Source: Botryosphaeria dothidea | Taxonomy: Eukaryota > Ascomycota > Dothideomycetes > Botryosphaeriales > Botryosphaeriaceae | Length of the DNA: 64,000 nt | Direction: 5' to 3' | NCBI GenBank assembly: GCA_011503125.2 | Contig: WWBZ02000073.1 | Coordinates: 2,976,001-3,040,000, forward strand | Notes under the pieces: generated by a model | Told to the model about the DNA's origin: nothing | The model's input: the letters and a program-made list of their open reading frames with translations, nothing else | Databases searched by the model: none | Position numbers and translations under genes: made by a program | In this document: one piece after another, positions 13,886 through 24,845 of the stretch | Position numbering within the stretch: position 1 is the stretch's first letter | Layout: each line of letters starts with the position of its first letter

Positions 13886-14758
13886 TATATCACCCACGCC
13901 TCTCTAGTCGACATTAATATTAGTTCTTATAAAGAATAACTTCTCTACTATATTGCCAACCTAGGAGACTATCTACTAATCCTTAGAGACGGATAGTTAC
14001 GCACTTATAACCCGTATATCGACTAGGATAAGCGGTTAGTTAAGTTTTATAAGCCTTAGTGCTTTAAGGCTGGCTGTCTTACTATAAAACCTTATACTAA
14101 ATACGCTATTAGGTGCCGACCTAAATAAAAGACAGAGAAATCTTAACTAGACATTTAACTATGTTCTACATCCCTACTCTTTTACCTAGTATTACTTCCT
14201 AGATATAAAGGATACTACTACACACCCGCGGAACCTACTATAAATACTAGCGTGGCTGCAACTAGAGAAGATAATTTCTAGAAGTTTATAGATAGAAAGA
14301 AGATGTATAGAAGAGAAGAACGTCTTGCCCGGCTGCTAAAGGAATACTACTAGATTAAAGAACTCTAGGACAAGACAGAAGCGGATATACTCCCTCCTTA
14401 CTAGAAAAAAGACCATGAAATTAAGCTCAAACCTAACTATAAACCTCCTTATATAAAAAGCTACCGCCTAATATCTTAATAGGAAAACGAAGCGGTTAAG
14501 AAGTATATTAACGAACATCTCGGAAAAGGGTTTATTCGCCCTAGCTCTTCGGACTATACCGCACCTCTACTTGTTATTAGAAAGCTAGGAGAAGGACTTA
14601 GGGTCTATATTAACTATAGAGCCCTAAACGCTATCACTAAGAAGAATCGATACCCAATCCCATATATTAATAAAACCCTTACCCAGCTTAGTAAGGCTAA
14701 GATCTTTACTAAACTCGACGTTGTCCATGCTTTTAACCGGATCCGAATTAAGGAAGGC

Positions 14759-14772
14759 TATAAGTACCTCAC
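14759..14772. repeat. LINE target-site duplication, left copy (14 bp)
   Basis: TATAAGTACCTCAC is repeated exactly at 18911-18924. Removing one copy and the LINE restores the reverse transcriptase reading frame of element A. Confidence 0.9.
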
Positions 14773-14782
14773 GATAAAAAAC

Positions 14783-16342
14783 ATGACCACACCAAAAAAT
14801 CGACCCCAAGCTACGGCGCCGGGAGAGGGCCCTAGGGACTCTCCTAGGCTTCGCGAGTCCCAAAACAGTACTCAAGACAACTGCAGCCGCGAAGTGGTTA
14901 ATGTAGAGGACACAGGAAGAGGCGAACAGCCTCCCCCAGTGACTACCTCTACCCAGCCCCAATACACCCCCAAGAAACCGCAGAGCACCCAGTACAGCGT
15001 AGAATACGTTAAGAGAGCCTCAAAAACAGCAGACACCCTCCTCCAAGCCCTACAAACATCCGCTAGCCTCCCTTCAGTCCTCTCCAGCCAGGTGAAAAAT
15101 TTTCTCGATATTGCCAAGATAATCTTCTAGGATCATATTACTATCTGCCAGGAGGCAGCTACCAAGGAGCCAGGCCTTAAGGACATCCTCAAAGAGGTCC
15201 AACAGGTCCAAAAGACAGTCAACCGTATCCAGGCTACCTCTACACCCACACCCAACACTCGCAGCTGGGCACAAATTGCAGCCCAAGCAGCCCCGAAGCC
15301 CCCTACCCCCCCAGCCACCACTGAACTTACCCTCCACTTCCCAGAGACAGCAAATAGACAAGAAATAGCCAAGCTCTCAAATGAGGCAATTATTAGAAAG
15401 ATCCAGGCAGGAAAAAGCTGGGCGTGCAAGAAAGTACTTGCTGCTAAGAAGCTCCCCAGTGGAGACGTTAAGATCTTTATACCGGATAAAGCAACCAGAA
15501 CAGCCCTTCTCCAGGACTAGGAATGGACTACAGGACTAGGAAAAGAAGTCAGGCCTAACCAGCAGCTATACTCAGTGCTAGTACACAACGTCCCTCGAGA
15601 AGGAATCGACACCACAGACCCCCAAACCATCCAAACCATCCAGAAGCAGAACCTATCTCTACACCCAGGACTACGTATCAGCAAGCTGGCCTGGCTAAAG
15701 AGGAAGCTCCCAGAGGGGAAAACTCACTCGGCCATCATCCTCAGCACCACAAACCCCGAAACCGCCAACCAGATCATTGATAAGGGGCTTGTTATTAACT
15801 TTGCTATCCATATAGCGTAGTACTATAACGCAGCCTTTACAGTAACCCAGTGTTTCAAGTGCCAGGCCTACGGATATATCACCAACCATTATAAAAAGGA
15901 GGAAAAGTGCGGACAGTGTAGCAAGGCACATAATACTAGGGACTGCCCTAAGGAAAGCATACAGTGCGCAAACTGCTCTCAAAAGCACACAGCCTGGAGC
16001 AACTCCTGCCCAGCACGCAGAGCCTGCCATGCTAAGGCCGCCCAGGCCCGCCTGGCAGCACCAGAAAGGCACCGGGAAGGACCCCTGATAACCAAAACAC
16101 AGCCTCAAACTAACTGGTTGACCGTTGGACCAAGGAAGAGAATTAGGGAGGAGGAGCCGGTCAAGAGGGGACCAGGCAGGCCAAGAGACTTAAGCCGCCC
16201 CCCGCCTCCTAACCAAATGAGGTTCACCGGACTCAATAGCTCACAACACGCCTTAGAGGAGCCCGCGGGAACTCCCTCCTCACAGCCCACACCACTAGCC
16301 CCCTCGCAGCCGGACCTAGAGATGGAAGGAAGTCAATGTTAG
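14783..16342 (+). pseudogene. LINE ORF1 (gag-like, CCHC zinc knuckles), three in-frame TAG stops
   Basis: A single frame of 520 codons from ATG 14783 to TAG 16340-16342. It is broken by TAG at 15128-15130, about 15518 and 15818-15820, each explicable as CAG or TGG mutated by RIP. The C-terminal third has three cysteine/histidine knuckles (starting CFKC, CGQC and CANC), as in ORF1 nucleic-acid chaperones of Tad/Jockey-type LINEs. The middle (WAQIAAQAAP) precedes a region resembling an RNA-binding fold. The final stop overlaps the ORF2 start as ATGTTAG, which suggests termination-reinitiation for ORF2 in the intact element. Confidence 0.8.
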
Positions 16343-18600
16343 ACATAGGCTCTCTCTCCATTGTACAGTATAACGTCCATAAGAGCAAGAACAGGGTAAT
16401 GCTCCCGCTCTTCAAGGAAGTGGACCCAAAGATCCACCATATCCTAGCTATCCAGGAACCTTGGAGGAACCCGAGGGTCAAGACAACAGCAAGACACCCT
16501 GCCTACCATACAGTTTTTCCCCAGGAGGGAGTGGCAAGAACCTGCTTCTTTATAAGCAAGGCCATTAGCCCCGACTCCTGGCAAGCAACAGTCCATTCAC
16601 CAGATCTCATTACACTATCCCTCATTACTAGGACACATACAATCTACATCCATAACTGCTACAATCCCCCGCCAGCCTCTCATACTAGTACAGCGCTAGA
16701 AACCCTATCTCTTCTACCGGAAGTTCTTAGAAAACCAGGGGAGCATATTCTCCTAGGGGACTTTAACCTCCACCATCCTATCTGGGGAGGTATAACCTCC
16801 CTAATACACCACACCCTAGCGGATAACCTGATTGAGATAGCTACCGCAGCTAATCTTAACCTAGCCCTTCCAAGGGGCACTATTACTAGACGAGATAGTA
16901 GCAGCGAGAGTACTCTAGACCTTGTCTTTATATCACGGTGGCTAGAGAAGAGAATCCTTAGCTGTAGAGTTAGCCAGGAGCTCGAATCATCCTCTGACCA
17001 CCTACCTATCCTCACTACACTTGATTTTTCTCCTACCCCCGCAGAACTACGCCCCCTAAGGCCCCAGTGGAAGAAAGCAGACTGGAAGAGAACTAATAAT
17101 ATGCTCCAATTAAAGCTCGAACACCTTAAAGCAACCCCTCTTAACACTAAAGCAGACCTGGATCACTTTACTACACTACTCCAGGAGGCCATCCAAAGGA
17201 CAATCCAGGAGACCATCCCAGTAGCGAGACCCTCGCCCTGGGCCTCTATACAATGGACAAAGGAGTGTTCGGACCTAGTGCACCAGGCTAGAGCAGCTAG
17301 AAGGAAGTGGACGGCCACAGGGAGGGAGGAGGACTGGGTAGTATACCAAACTATTGCTAATAGCAAGAAGAGGCAGATCAGAAGAGATAGAACAAAAGCA
17401 TGGCGCAGAACAGTAGCTGAGATTACTTCGGACCCATCTACACTCTGGAAGCTCTCAAAGTGGGCAAGAACAAGGGCACTGGAACCTCCAGCCCCACCTC
17501 AGTTCCCACCCCTCCAGGGAGCAGATGAACAACTACATTACGATAACCAGTCCAAGGCAGAAATCCTTACCAACCAGTTCTTCCCACCTCCCAGGGCCAC
17601 CGACCTCTCAGATCTGGATGGGTGTATATACCCAGTGCCAGTAGAGATTCCCCAAGACCTTACTGAAGAGCAGGTCCTCCACACCATCAAGAAGCTTCCC
17701 CCAGACAAGGCACCAGGCCCAGACAAGATCACCAACAGGTTCCTAAAGCAATGCGCTGAGACACTAAGGGGACCCCTCACCAGGCTCTTCCAGGGATGCC
17801 TCGTACTTGGATACCACCCTAGGCAGTTCAAAAGCTCTATTACCGTAGTCCTCAGGAAACCACAGAGGGACGACTATACCAAAGCCAAGTCATTTAGGCC
17901 GATTGCTTTACTTAATACGCTAGGGAAGCTACTTGAGAGGATTATAGCAGATAGAATCTCCCAGGCTACTGAAGCATACGGCCTGCTCCCTAATACACAG
18001 ATGGGAGCTAGGAGAAACAGATCCGCAGTAGCAGCTCTTGACCTGCTCACAGAACAGATCCATACTATCTGGGCACAAGACCCAGGGCTAGTGGCTTCAG
18101 TCCTTAGCCTGGATATCTCGGGAGCATATGACCACGTATCTCATAGAAGGCTTCTCTACAATATGAGGATGGCAAAACTCCCAGAATGGGTAGAAAGATT
18201 CACCCGATCCTTTCTACAGGACCGTACCACTCAGCTATCCTTCAAAGCACACAGTGGAACCCAAAAATCAGACAAATCCACAGCGAACTATCCAAGCCAC
18301 AGAGCACACTCGCCACCCTACTACGTACAGAGCATATTGGACTAGAGGACTTCCTCTCAAGGCGCAAGGTGCCAGGGCACCCTAGTCCTGCCTGTCCATG
18401 CGGCTGGTATAGACAAACCCCAAAGCATATCCTCCTCTTCTGCCCCCACTTCCAACAGGGCAGGGCATAGATGCTCCAAAGGGCAGGGACCACGGACTAC
18501 TACTCCCTCCTCTCAACAAAGAAGGGGATTAAAGCAGCAACAGACTGGTTCTTACGCCTAGGGCTGCTCAAGCAATTTAGCCTGGCAAGGGAACTAATAT
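16336..18600 (+). pseudogene. LINE ORF2: endonuclease and truncated reverse transcriptase, frameshifted by deletion
   Basis: ATG 16336 opens a 669-codon frame ending at 18345. Residues about 1-230 are an apurinic-endonuclease-like EEP domain (VQYNVHKSKN, AIQEPW, LLGDFNLHHPIWGG, SSDHLPI). The reverse transcriptase follows (PPDKAPGPDKI, SFRPIALLNTLGKLLE, LSLDISGAYDHV). The sequence then jumps near 18.25 kb to a different frame (18186 frame) encoding the usual C-terminal cysteine-histidine segment (CPCGWYRQTPKHILLFCPHF). The FADD box and later RT motifs are absent, and I see no RNase H. This indicates an internal deletion with loss of frame. Confidence 0.8.
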
Positions 18601-18910
18601 AGGAAGATAACCAGGAAGAGGAACTAGGAGGACAACCAGGACCACCAGGACCACTAGGACCCGGACAACTACGAGGATAAGGACTGAAGAGATAGGTCTA
18701 GCAGGTGAATATAGGGCTGCCACAGCAGCCGCTACTGGTAAGAAGGAAAAACAAGAACTAGCATAGGATAGCATGCCCAGAGAGAGAGGAGGGGTTTTTG
18801 CCAGGCGAAAAGGTTTTCCCCCTCGTGTAAAATAACTATAGATAGCCAGCCCCGCATGGACCCGTAAGGGAACTATATCGGGAAGAAATGAATTTATCTA
18901 TCTATCTATC

Positions 18911-18924
18911 TATAAGTACCTCAC
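18911..18924. repeat. LINE target-site duplication, right copy (14 bp)
   Basis: Exact copy of 14759-14772, following the TATC-repeat tail of the LINE. Element A reverse transcriptase coding resumes here. Confidence 0.9.
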
Positions 18925-19579
18925 CGCTTTTAACACTCGCTTTAGTTAGTACGAATACCTAGTTATGCCCTTTAGGCTCTGCAATGCGCCAGGCACCTTT
19001 TAGAGCTACATCAACAATTCTATACTCGAATACCTAGACAAGTTTTGCATAGCGTACCTAGATAACATTCTTATCTATAGTAAAAAGGAGGAGGAACACG
19101 CTAAAAACGTCAATAAAGTCCTCCAACGACTAAAGGACCGTGGTCTTTAACTCGACCTTGACAAATGCGAGTTTAATATTAGATTAGTCAAATACCTTAG
19201 CCTTATTATGAGCATAAACGGAATCGAAATGGACCTAGAAAAAGTCTTAGCTATTATTAATTGGGAGGTACCAACGTTAGTAAAGGATGTGTAAGCCTTT
19301 CTTGGCTTTGCAAATTTCTACCGCCGCTTTATCAAGAACTTCTCCTATATAGCACGCCCCCTTACTAAGATGACAAAAGGAGAACACTTTACAACCAGAA
19401 ATAGGAAACGCAAGATAAGATACTAGGACTTCACATGGGATAATAAGAAATAAACCGCCTTTAATTAGCTACAAGCCGCATTCACCTCTGCACCCATCCT
19501 CGTATATTTCGACCCTAAAAAGGAAATATGGGTTGAAACGGATGCCTTAGACTTTGTCAGTGCAGGTATCCTATCTCAG

Positions 19580-19789
19580 ATGCACGATGGAGTACTCAAA
19601 CCAGTTGCATACTTCTCTAAGAAAATGTCCTCAACTAAGTGCAACTACATGATCTACGACAAAGAGCTACTCGCCATTATTCGCTCCTTTAAGACTTGGG
19701 AACCAGAACTTATGAGCACTCCTACAGACAAGCCCATTAAGGTGCTTACGGATTACAAGAACCTAGAGTATTTTATAATAACTAAGTAA
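19580..19789 (+). pseudogene. RNase H remnant of element A
   Basis: A 69-residue stop-free piece reading [21 protein letters not shown] and [14 protein letters not shown], the standard RNase H motifs after a gypsy reverse transcriptase. Upstream and downstream coding in the same element is broken by TAG stops. Confidence 0.7.
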
Positions 19790-21713
19790 CTGACTAGCCA
19801 TCAAGCCCGCTAGGCTAAATTTCTATCCGCCTTTAACTTTATTATCTCCTACCGGCCAGGAAAACAAGGAGAGAAGCCAGACTCGCTTATAAGGAGAACG
19901 CAGGACCTACCGTAAGGAATTGACGACCCAAGGAAGCAACACCAGTTCCAACAACTACTTCGGGACTTAAACCTAGAACCTAACATAAAGATTGCTGTTA
20001 ATTCTATCCTCTTTGCTGCTAACAACCTAGAGGAGGAGGAGTTAGACTCTTAAGAGCCGGAAGATAACCAGACCTAGGAAATCTATAAAGCCCGGGAAAC
20101 CTAGGAAGCTATATAGAAAGACCTCGACACACTTATTAGCGAAGCCTACGAGAAGGATAGGGCAATCTAGGACCTCCGTAGAAGTATTGATGTAGGAGAC
20201 AGACGTGTACTAAGCCACTTAATTGGGAAGGGCTATAAGAAAAACATTTAGGACTTCTTAGTAAAAGATGGTTGGGTATAGCTAAAAGACGCGCTTATTG
20301 TCTCAGACTACCAACCACTACGCCTACGCCTCCTAAAGAATTACCACGAAAAACTACTTATAGGACACCTAGGACCCAAGGCCATGTATAGGGAGCTTGT
20401 AGAAAACTACTGGTGGGCTGGACAAAGGGAAGATGTTACTCGTTTCTGCAAGAACTGTCACCACTGCCGCCGCCACAAGCCATACTCGGAGTAAAAGCAA
20501 GGACTACTAAGACCGCTCTCTATCCCCTAGTAGAAGTGGCTCCACGTAGCCCTAGACTTTGCGGAAAAACTGCCGCTATGTATTAGAAGGAATTAGGGAT
20601 ACCGACACTGCCTAGTTATTACAGACCGTTTAACTAAGGGAAAGATCTACGAGCTAATAATAACGCTAAGTACTAAAGAAACCGTAGAGGTTCTAAACCG
20701 CCGCCTCTTTTATGTACGAGGTTTTCTAATAGATATCGTCTCCGACCGAGGCAGCGCTATAGACTCCCACATCTATAGAAGAATTATAGAACGACATAAC
20801 GTAAAGGTTAAAATATCAACTATATTTCACTCCTAGACTAATAGCTAGAGCGAAAGCTCTATTAAAGGTCTTAAAAAGTACCTCCGGATATACATTAACT
20901 ACGCGCAAGATAACTAGGTCGACTTCCTACCTAAAGCTAAATTCACAGCTAATACGCATATTAGCGCATTAACTAGTATATCGCTATTCTTCGCAGATAA
21001 CGGATTCCATCCACGCACTAGCTTAGAACCTATAAAAATCTACTAGGGCACTAGAAAAGTAGAAGTAATTAGGGCAGACCGGTTGGTTAAAAGGTCAAAT
21101 GCTATAAGAAGCTTCCTCTAAGATTAACTAGCCTAGATATAAGAAGAATAAGCCCGCTATATAGATAAATTCCGCTAGCTATACCCTGCCTTCCGTATAG
21201 GCGACAAAGTATTTATTAACGCCCGAGACTTTAACCTAGGACGGAATAGCAAGTCTCTCTTACTAAAGAACCTTAGTCCGTAGGAAATTACTAGGTTAAT
21301 TAACGGCAAAGCATACGAAGTTGCTATACCTCCTCACATGCAAGAGAAAGGAATCTTCCCTATATTCCACCCCTAGAAGCTACACCTTGCCCTAGACAAC
21401 CTATATCCGGGTTAGGTCTAGAAGCCTAGCCTAGTATACATAATCTTTAATAAGGACGAGAATAAAACTTATAAGAAGTAGGAAGTACTAGAGGTAGTAG
21501 ACTACCGAAACTTAAGGCATGGAGTGTAGTACAAGGTTACCTTTATAGGCAACTAGGACGAGTAGAACTCTAATCCCCCATAGCAATACTAGGGTAACTA
21601 CAAGAATACTCCTAATAAAATCCGTAAGTACCACGTATACTATAAGGACGCGCCCGAGCTGCCCGAATTTTTTAAGAAGCTTAGTAGACCTCGCTTAGAG
21701 AAGGGGGAGGTAG

Positions 21714-21945
21714 TATTAGGCCCCTTAAGCGCTACCACCCTAGGCAACTAGGTAGATACTTAATAGTAACTAGAGGCCCTAGCTATACTAAGGATAACTC
21801 GGTTAGGTACTAGGGCACGGGCCCAGCGCTAAGCGACTGGGTATATTTACCCTTCGCCCTCTCTTTCTAGACTCTCTTTTCTTTCTCCTTATATATAGAT
21901 TTTTAGTTAAAAGTAATACTATTATTTCGGCTTTGCTACCTTATA
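21714..21945 (+). repeat. Right LTR of element A (232 bp)
   Basis: Same length as the left copy at 5629-5860 and preceded by a purine-rich tract (agaagggggagg). It is followed by the second ATTAT target duplication at 21946-21950. Confidence 0.85.
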
Positions 21946-23882
21946 ATTATACTATCTTAGACCTCTATTACTAGTCTAATACGAAAATAAGCCTAATTCT
22001 AGTACTTTATAAGGAAACCGTGTACCTAAGGCTCGAGATATTACGGCTAATATTAACCTAAACCTTATTATCGAGAGGAAACGTACGCGAAACGTACGCT
22101 AAGAGTAAGGTTCTCGTAGGCAAGCGTACGCGGCATTAATTACGAATAATATATTTAGCTACTAGGCGTTTATTAGTGCCTTTACGGCCGTATTAGATAT
22201 AAAGAACTAAGTATACGATAATAAGTAATAGAACGATCTCCCTAGAATCTATAGAGACGAACTACTATCTAAACCTCGCTTCTATAAGAAGATTTTTAGT
22301 TACCTACTACGCGAGTATCTACTTAAAGTAATTAATACTAAACTTAACGAAGTCTAGGATAAAGAGGTATAGAAGATTATACCGATTATAGAGGCGTAAG
22401 TACTTAGTAAAGAGGTTATTCCTCTTACCTAGGTTCTAAAGTATAAGTTTAATAAATACGGCTAGCTTACTAAAGTTAAAATACGTATTTATATAAAAGA
22501 TAATCTTTAGACCTTAGTAACGGATATATATACTACTACCCTAGCCTCCCGGATTTTCTAAACCTTAATCGTAATTATCTACGCTTTCGATCTTAAAATA
22601 CGTTAGTATAATATAGTAAACGTATTCCCTTATATTCTACTTTATAAAAGAGTCTTCTATAAGCTACCTAAAGGAATAAAAATAAAATACGGGTTTATTC
22701 TCCTTCTTTTAAGAGCCTTATACGGTTTTAAGAAATTACTATCTCTTTAGTAAAAGTACTTCTATTAGTTACTTAAGAAGCTTAGACTAGAACCTATACT
22801 AGACGCTCCGTACCTTTATACTAACGATTATTTATTCGTATTTTTCTTTATAGACGATATTATTATAGCTTATTATAAGTAATATAAGAAATACGCTAAC
22901 GTATTTTAAGAAGATCTCTTTAAACGATATAAAATACGACTACTTAAAGAAGCTTAATAGTTTCTTATTCTACGTATTATTAGAGATTAGTAGTAACGCC
23001 TACTATAGCTCTTATAAGAGTCGTATATTACCGGCTTAGTTGCTTAATATAACGTTAGAGAAACCTATTTCCTAGTAATATCTCTCCTATTAGATAAAGT
23101 ACTCGAAGTAAATTAAGAACTATATATAAGCCTATAAGATATCTATATATTTTAGAGTAAGATCGGCTTAATTTAGTTTACTACTATAAGTATACGTATA
23201 GATATTACTTATACGTATTTAGTACTCTTATTATATCTTACTAATCCCTCTTCTCGCTATCTAGAACTCGTATAAAGACTCCTTAGTTACTTAGCTAGAA
23301 CCCGGAAACTTACCTTATACTATTAGGGCTTCCTTAAGAATAAGAAGAATATCTTTATAATTAGTAGTAACGCTACGTACGGAAACGACTATAATACTCG
23401 AAGGAGCTACTAAGGCTTAATAATTATACTATACGGCGTATCCGTTAATTAGAAGATAATAAAATAGCCGATAGTTACTACCTCGACTACCGAAGCTAAG
23501 CTTCTAGCTCTATTAGAAGTAGTAAAGTAATACTTCTAGTAGAAACGTTTCTTCCGTAGTATTTAGTTCGATCCGGGCTATCGGATTAACGTATAGTATA
23601 ATAATACGTAAATCTTGCGCTTAATATAGGAGAATATAGGAAAGCTTAATACCCGGCTTCGTTATATTAATATTTATTACTACTAGCTACGTTAAGAGGC
23701 TTAAGTAGGAAATATTTACTTACGCTAGACGCCTATAGTAGTTATAATCGCAGACGGCCTTACTAAAGCGTTATCTAGGCAAAAGCATAACTAGTTTGTT
23801 AAGAGCGTTGGCTTAGTACTGTTTAAGGACTAGCACGCCTTATTATTTGCCTCTTCTCCTTGCTTCTTCATACGTTATTTTT

Positions 23883-23897
23883 CTATACTTTCGGGAT
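23883..23897. repeat. SINE target-site duplication, left copy (15 bp)
   Basis: CTATACTTTCGGGAT is repeated exactly at 24505-24519. Confidence 0.88.
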
Positions 23898-24504
23898 GGC
23901 GGGGTGGTGTACTGGTAGGGTACACTTCCACGGTAACCTGGCCTTTCTGGGGTGGCATAGGTTCTAAGTTCGAATCTTAGACCGCTTACCTACTCGTGGC
24001 ATGTGCGTCCCACGTTAAAAGCACACGTACCCGCGTTCTCCCTAGCGGTGATAAGGGGGAAAATCTATAGGTAATTAGGGTGGGCCACAAGTGGCATGTA
24101 CGTCCCACTATAAAAGCATACGTACCCGCGTTCTCTCTAGCGGTAATAAGGGGGAGAAGGGCCAGCTAGGCGCTTCTAAAAATAAATTTTAAGAGCGCTT
24201 TACCAGCGCTTATAAATAGGTAAGCCGGGACTTCTTACGGCTTAGTCTTAAGATTTACAGCCACCTCTCTCTACAGTTCCCCTCCCTCTTAGCTACTCTT
24301 CCTACTTTAGACACCGCTACCGGTATATAGAAAAAACTATACTAAATAGAGTATCTGCGGATACTACCATTGTAGATAGGGAAGGTTTTTACCCGGGCTA
24401 TCCCAAGAAAGTAGCCACGGTTTCCCCTTCCATATACCCTTATAGATAGCCACAGCTGCATGGACCCTTCGGGGAGCTAAATCAGCTTAATTGAATTTAT
24501 CTAT
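23898..24504 (+). mobile_element. tRNA-derived SINE with LINE-type 3' tail
   Basis: A 607-bp non-coding insertion flanked by a perfect 15-bp target duplication. The 5' head resembles a tRNA gene promoter: an A-box-like TGGTGTACTGG near 23905-23915 and a B-box GTTCGAATC at 23968-23976. The body holds two copies of an approximately 65-bp unit (23996-24060 and 24091-24154). The last 70 bp (tatagatagcc, gcatggaccc, then aatttatctatctat) closely match the last 75 bp of the Tad-like LINE at 18837-18912. This head-body-tail plan defines a SINE mobilised by a partner LINE. It is not a working tRNA gene: no cloverleaf or CCA end could be drawn. Confidence 0.82.
23996..24154 (+). repeat. Internal tandem duplication in the SINE body
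   Basis: The unit beginning gtggcatgtgcgtcccac at 23996 recurs at 24091 with a period of 95 bp. Both copies share cgtacccgcgttctc and agcggt.ataaggggga. Differences are mainly transitions. Confidence 0.8.
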
Positions 24505-24519
24505 CTATACTTTCGGGAT
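24505..24519. repeat. SINE target-site duplication, right copy (15 bp)
   Basis: Exact copy of 23883-23897. Heavy RIP signature ends at about this point; downstream sequence has normal CpA frequency. Confidence 0.88.
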
Positions 24520-24613
24520 TCAACACCCTCTGCAAGTTTAAAGGTTCAACACCGTTGTCATTCCTTGATTCTTTATCGTACACTTCCCTATTAGGCAAGG
24601 CACGAAAGGGGTA

Positions 24614-24770
24614 TGTTGGACTATGAACTGTTAGGAGAAACAGGGTCTTATTGTACCAAGGATTAACAGCGAAAATTTGCTAGATAGCTACTATATAAGA
24701 GGCTGCAGGGTCACCTACCCTCCTCCTCATGCCACTCATCATCTGGTAATGCGAATAATCACAATTCAAC
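24614..24770 (+). repeat. Probable 3' LTR of the copia element
   Basis: Begins TGTTGG after a purine tract and ends near TTCAACA, giving short inverted ends. It shares blocks with the solo LTR at 59953-60100 in the same order: agatagct, a TATA-like tatataag, ggtcacctac/ggccacctac, and cctcctcatgcca.tcatca. The right end is estimated from that comparison. Confidence 0.5.
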
Positions 24771-24845
24771 AAAGACTCAATCCTGCTGGCTCAGAAAAGG
24801 AAGCCAAATACTGTTGCGAGACGCAGCAATACACTATGGGAGGTC

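Larger units (their letters stand above)
14773..18910 (+). mobile_element. Tad-like LINE, internally deleted
   Basis: A 4.1-kb non-LTR retrotransposon inserted in the reverse transcriptase of element A, with a 14-bp target duplication. It has two overlapping reading frames: ORF1 with zinc knuckles, and ORF2 with endonuclease and reverse transcriptase. It ends in repeated TATC units (aatttatctatctatctatc). Only ten bases precede the ORF1 start codon, so the 5' end is probably truncated. It keeps many CpA dinucleotides and has few stops, unlike its host element, so it inserted later or escaped heavy RIP. ORF2 lacks the second half of reverse transcriptase and the region after it, so it cannot move by itself. 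Confidence 0.9.
5629..21945 (+). mobile_element. Ty3/gypsy chromovirus, element A, interrupted by element B and a LINE
   Basis: The element is bounded by two 232-bp LTRs and flanked by a perfect ATTAT duplication. Without the two insertions it is about 6.4 kb. Its internal region, read through stops, shows gag (about 12.8-13.6 kb) with a degenerate zinc knuckle. An aspartic protease remnant follows (13670-13885, LIDNRSQAKLIDASF, where a DSG-type site is expected). The first part of reverse transcriptase ends at 14772. The rest of RT resumes at about 18925 (YLDN, then [10 protein letters not shown]), followed by RNase H (about 19500-19800), integrase (20280-21100) and a degenerate chromodomain-like tail (about 21480-21700). 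A purine tract precedes the right LTR. It is RIP-mutated and non-functional, but less so than the copia element and gypsy-1. Confidence 0.88.
4500..24770 (+). mobile_element. RIP-degraded Ty1/copia element, split by later insertions
   Basis: Two separated stretches give one copia pol. Bases about 4600-5628 encode the integrase, with NGLSERS and YLRIYGYKAY boxes typical of copia integrase. Bases 21946-23882 resume with reverse transcriptase (catalytic box read as FIDD where YVDD is expected), RNase H and a C-terminal DGLTKAL box. Removing element A (5629-21945) and one copy of its ATTAT target duplication joins the halves. A SINE (23898-24504) interrupts the 3' end. After it, bases 24520-24613 lead to a purine tract (acgaaagggg) and a probable 3' LTR beginning TGTTGG at 24614 and ending near 24770 (TTCAACA). 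The 5' half, with gag, protease and the 5' LTR, is missing, presumably left of gypsy-1. Stops are frequent, so the element is non-functional. Confidence 0.8.

Noticed and set aside
23898..23990. tRNA gene
   Set aside because: A- and B-box-like motifs are present but no cloverleaf arms can be paired, and the sequence is the head of a SINE with target duplications.
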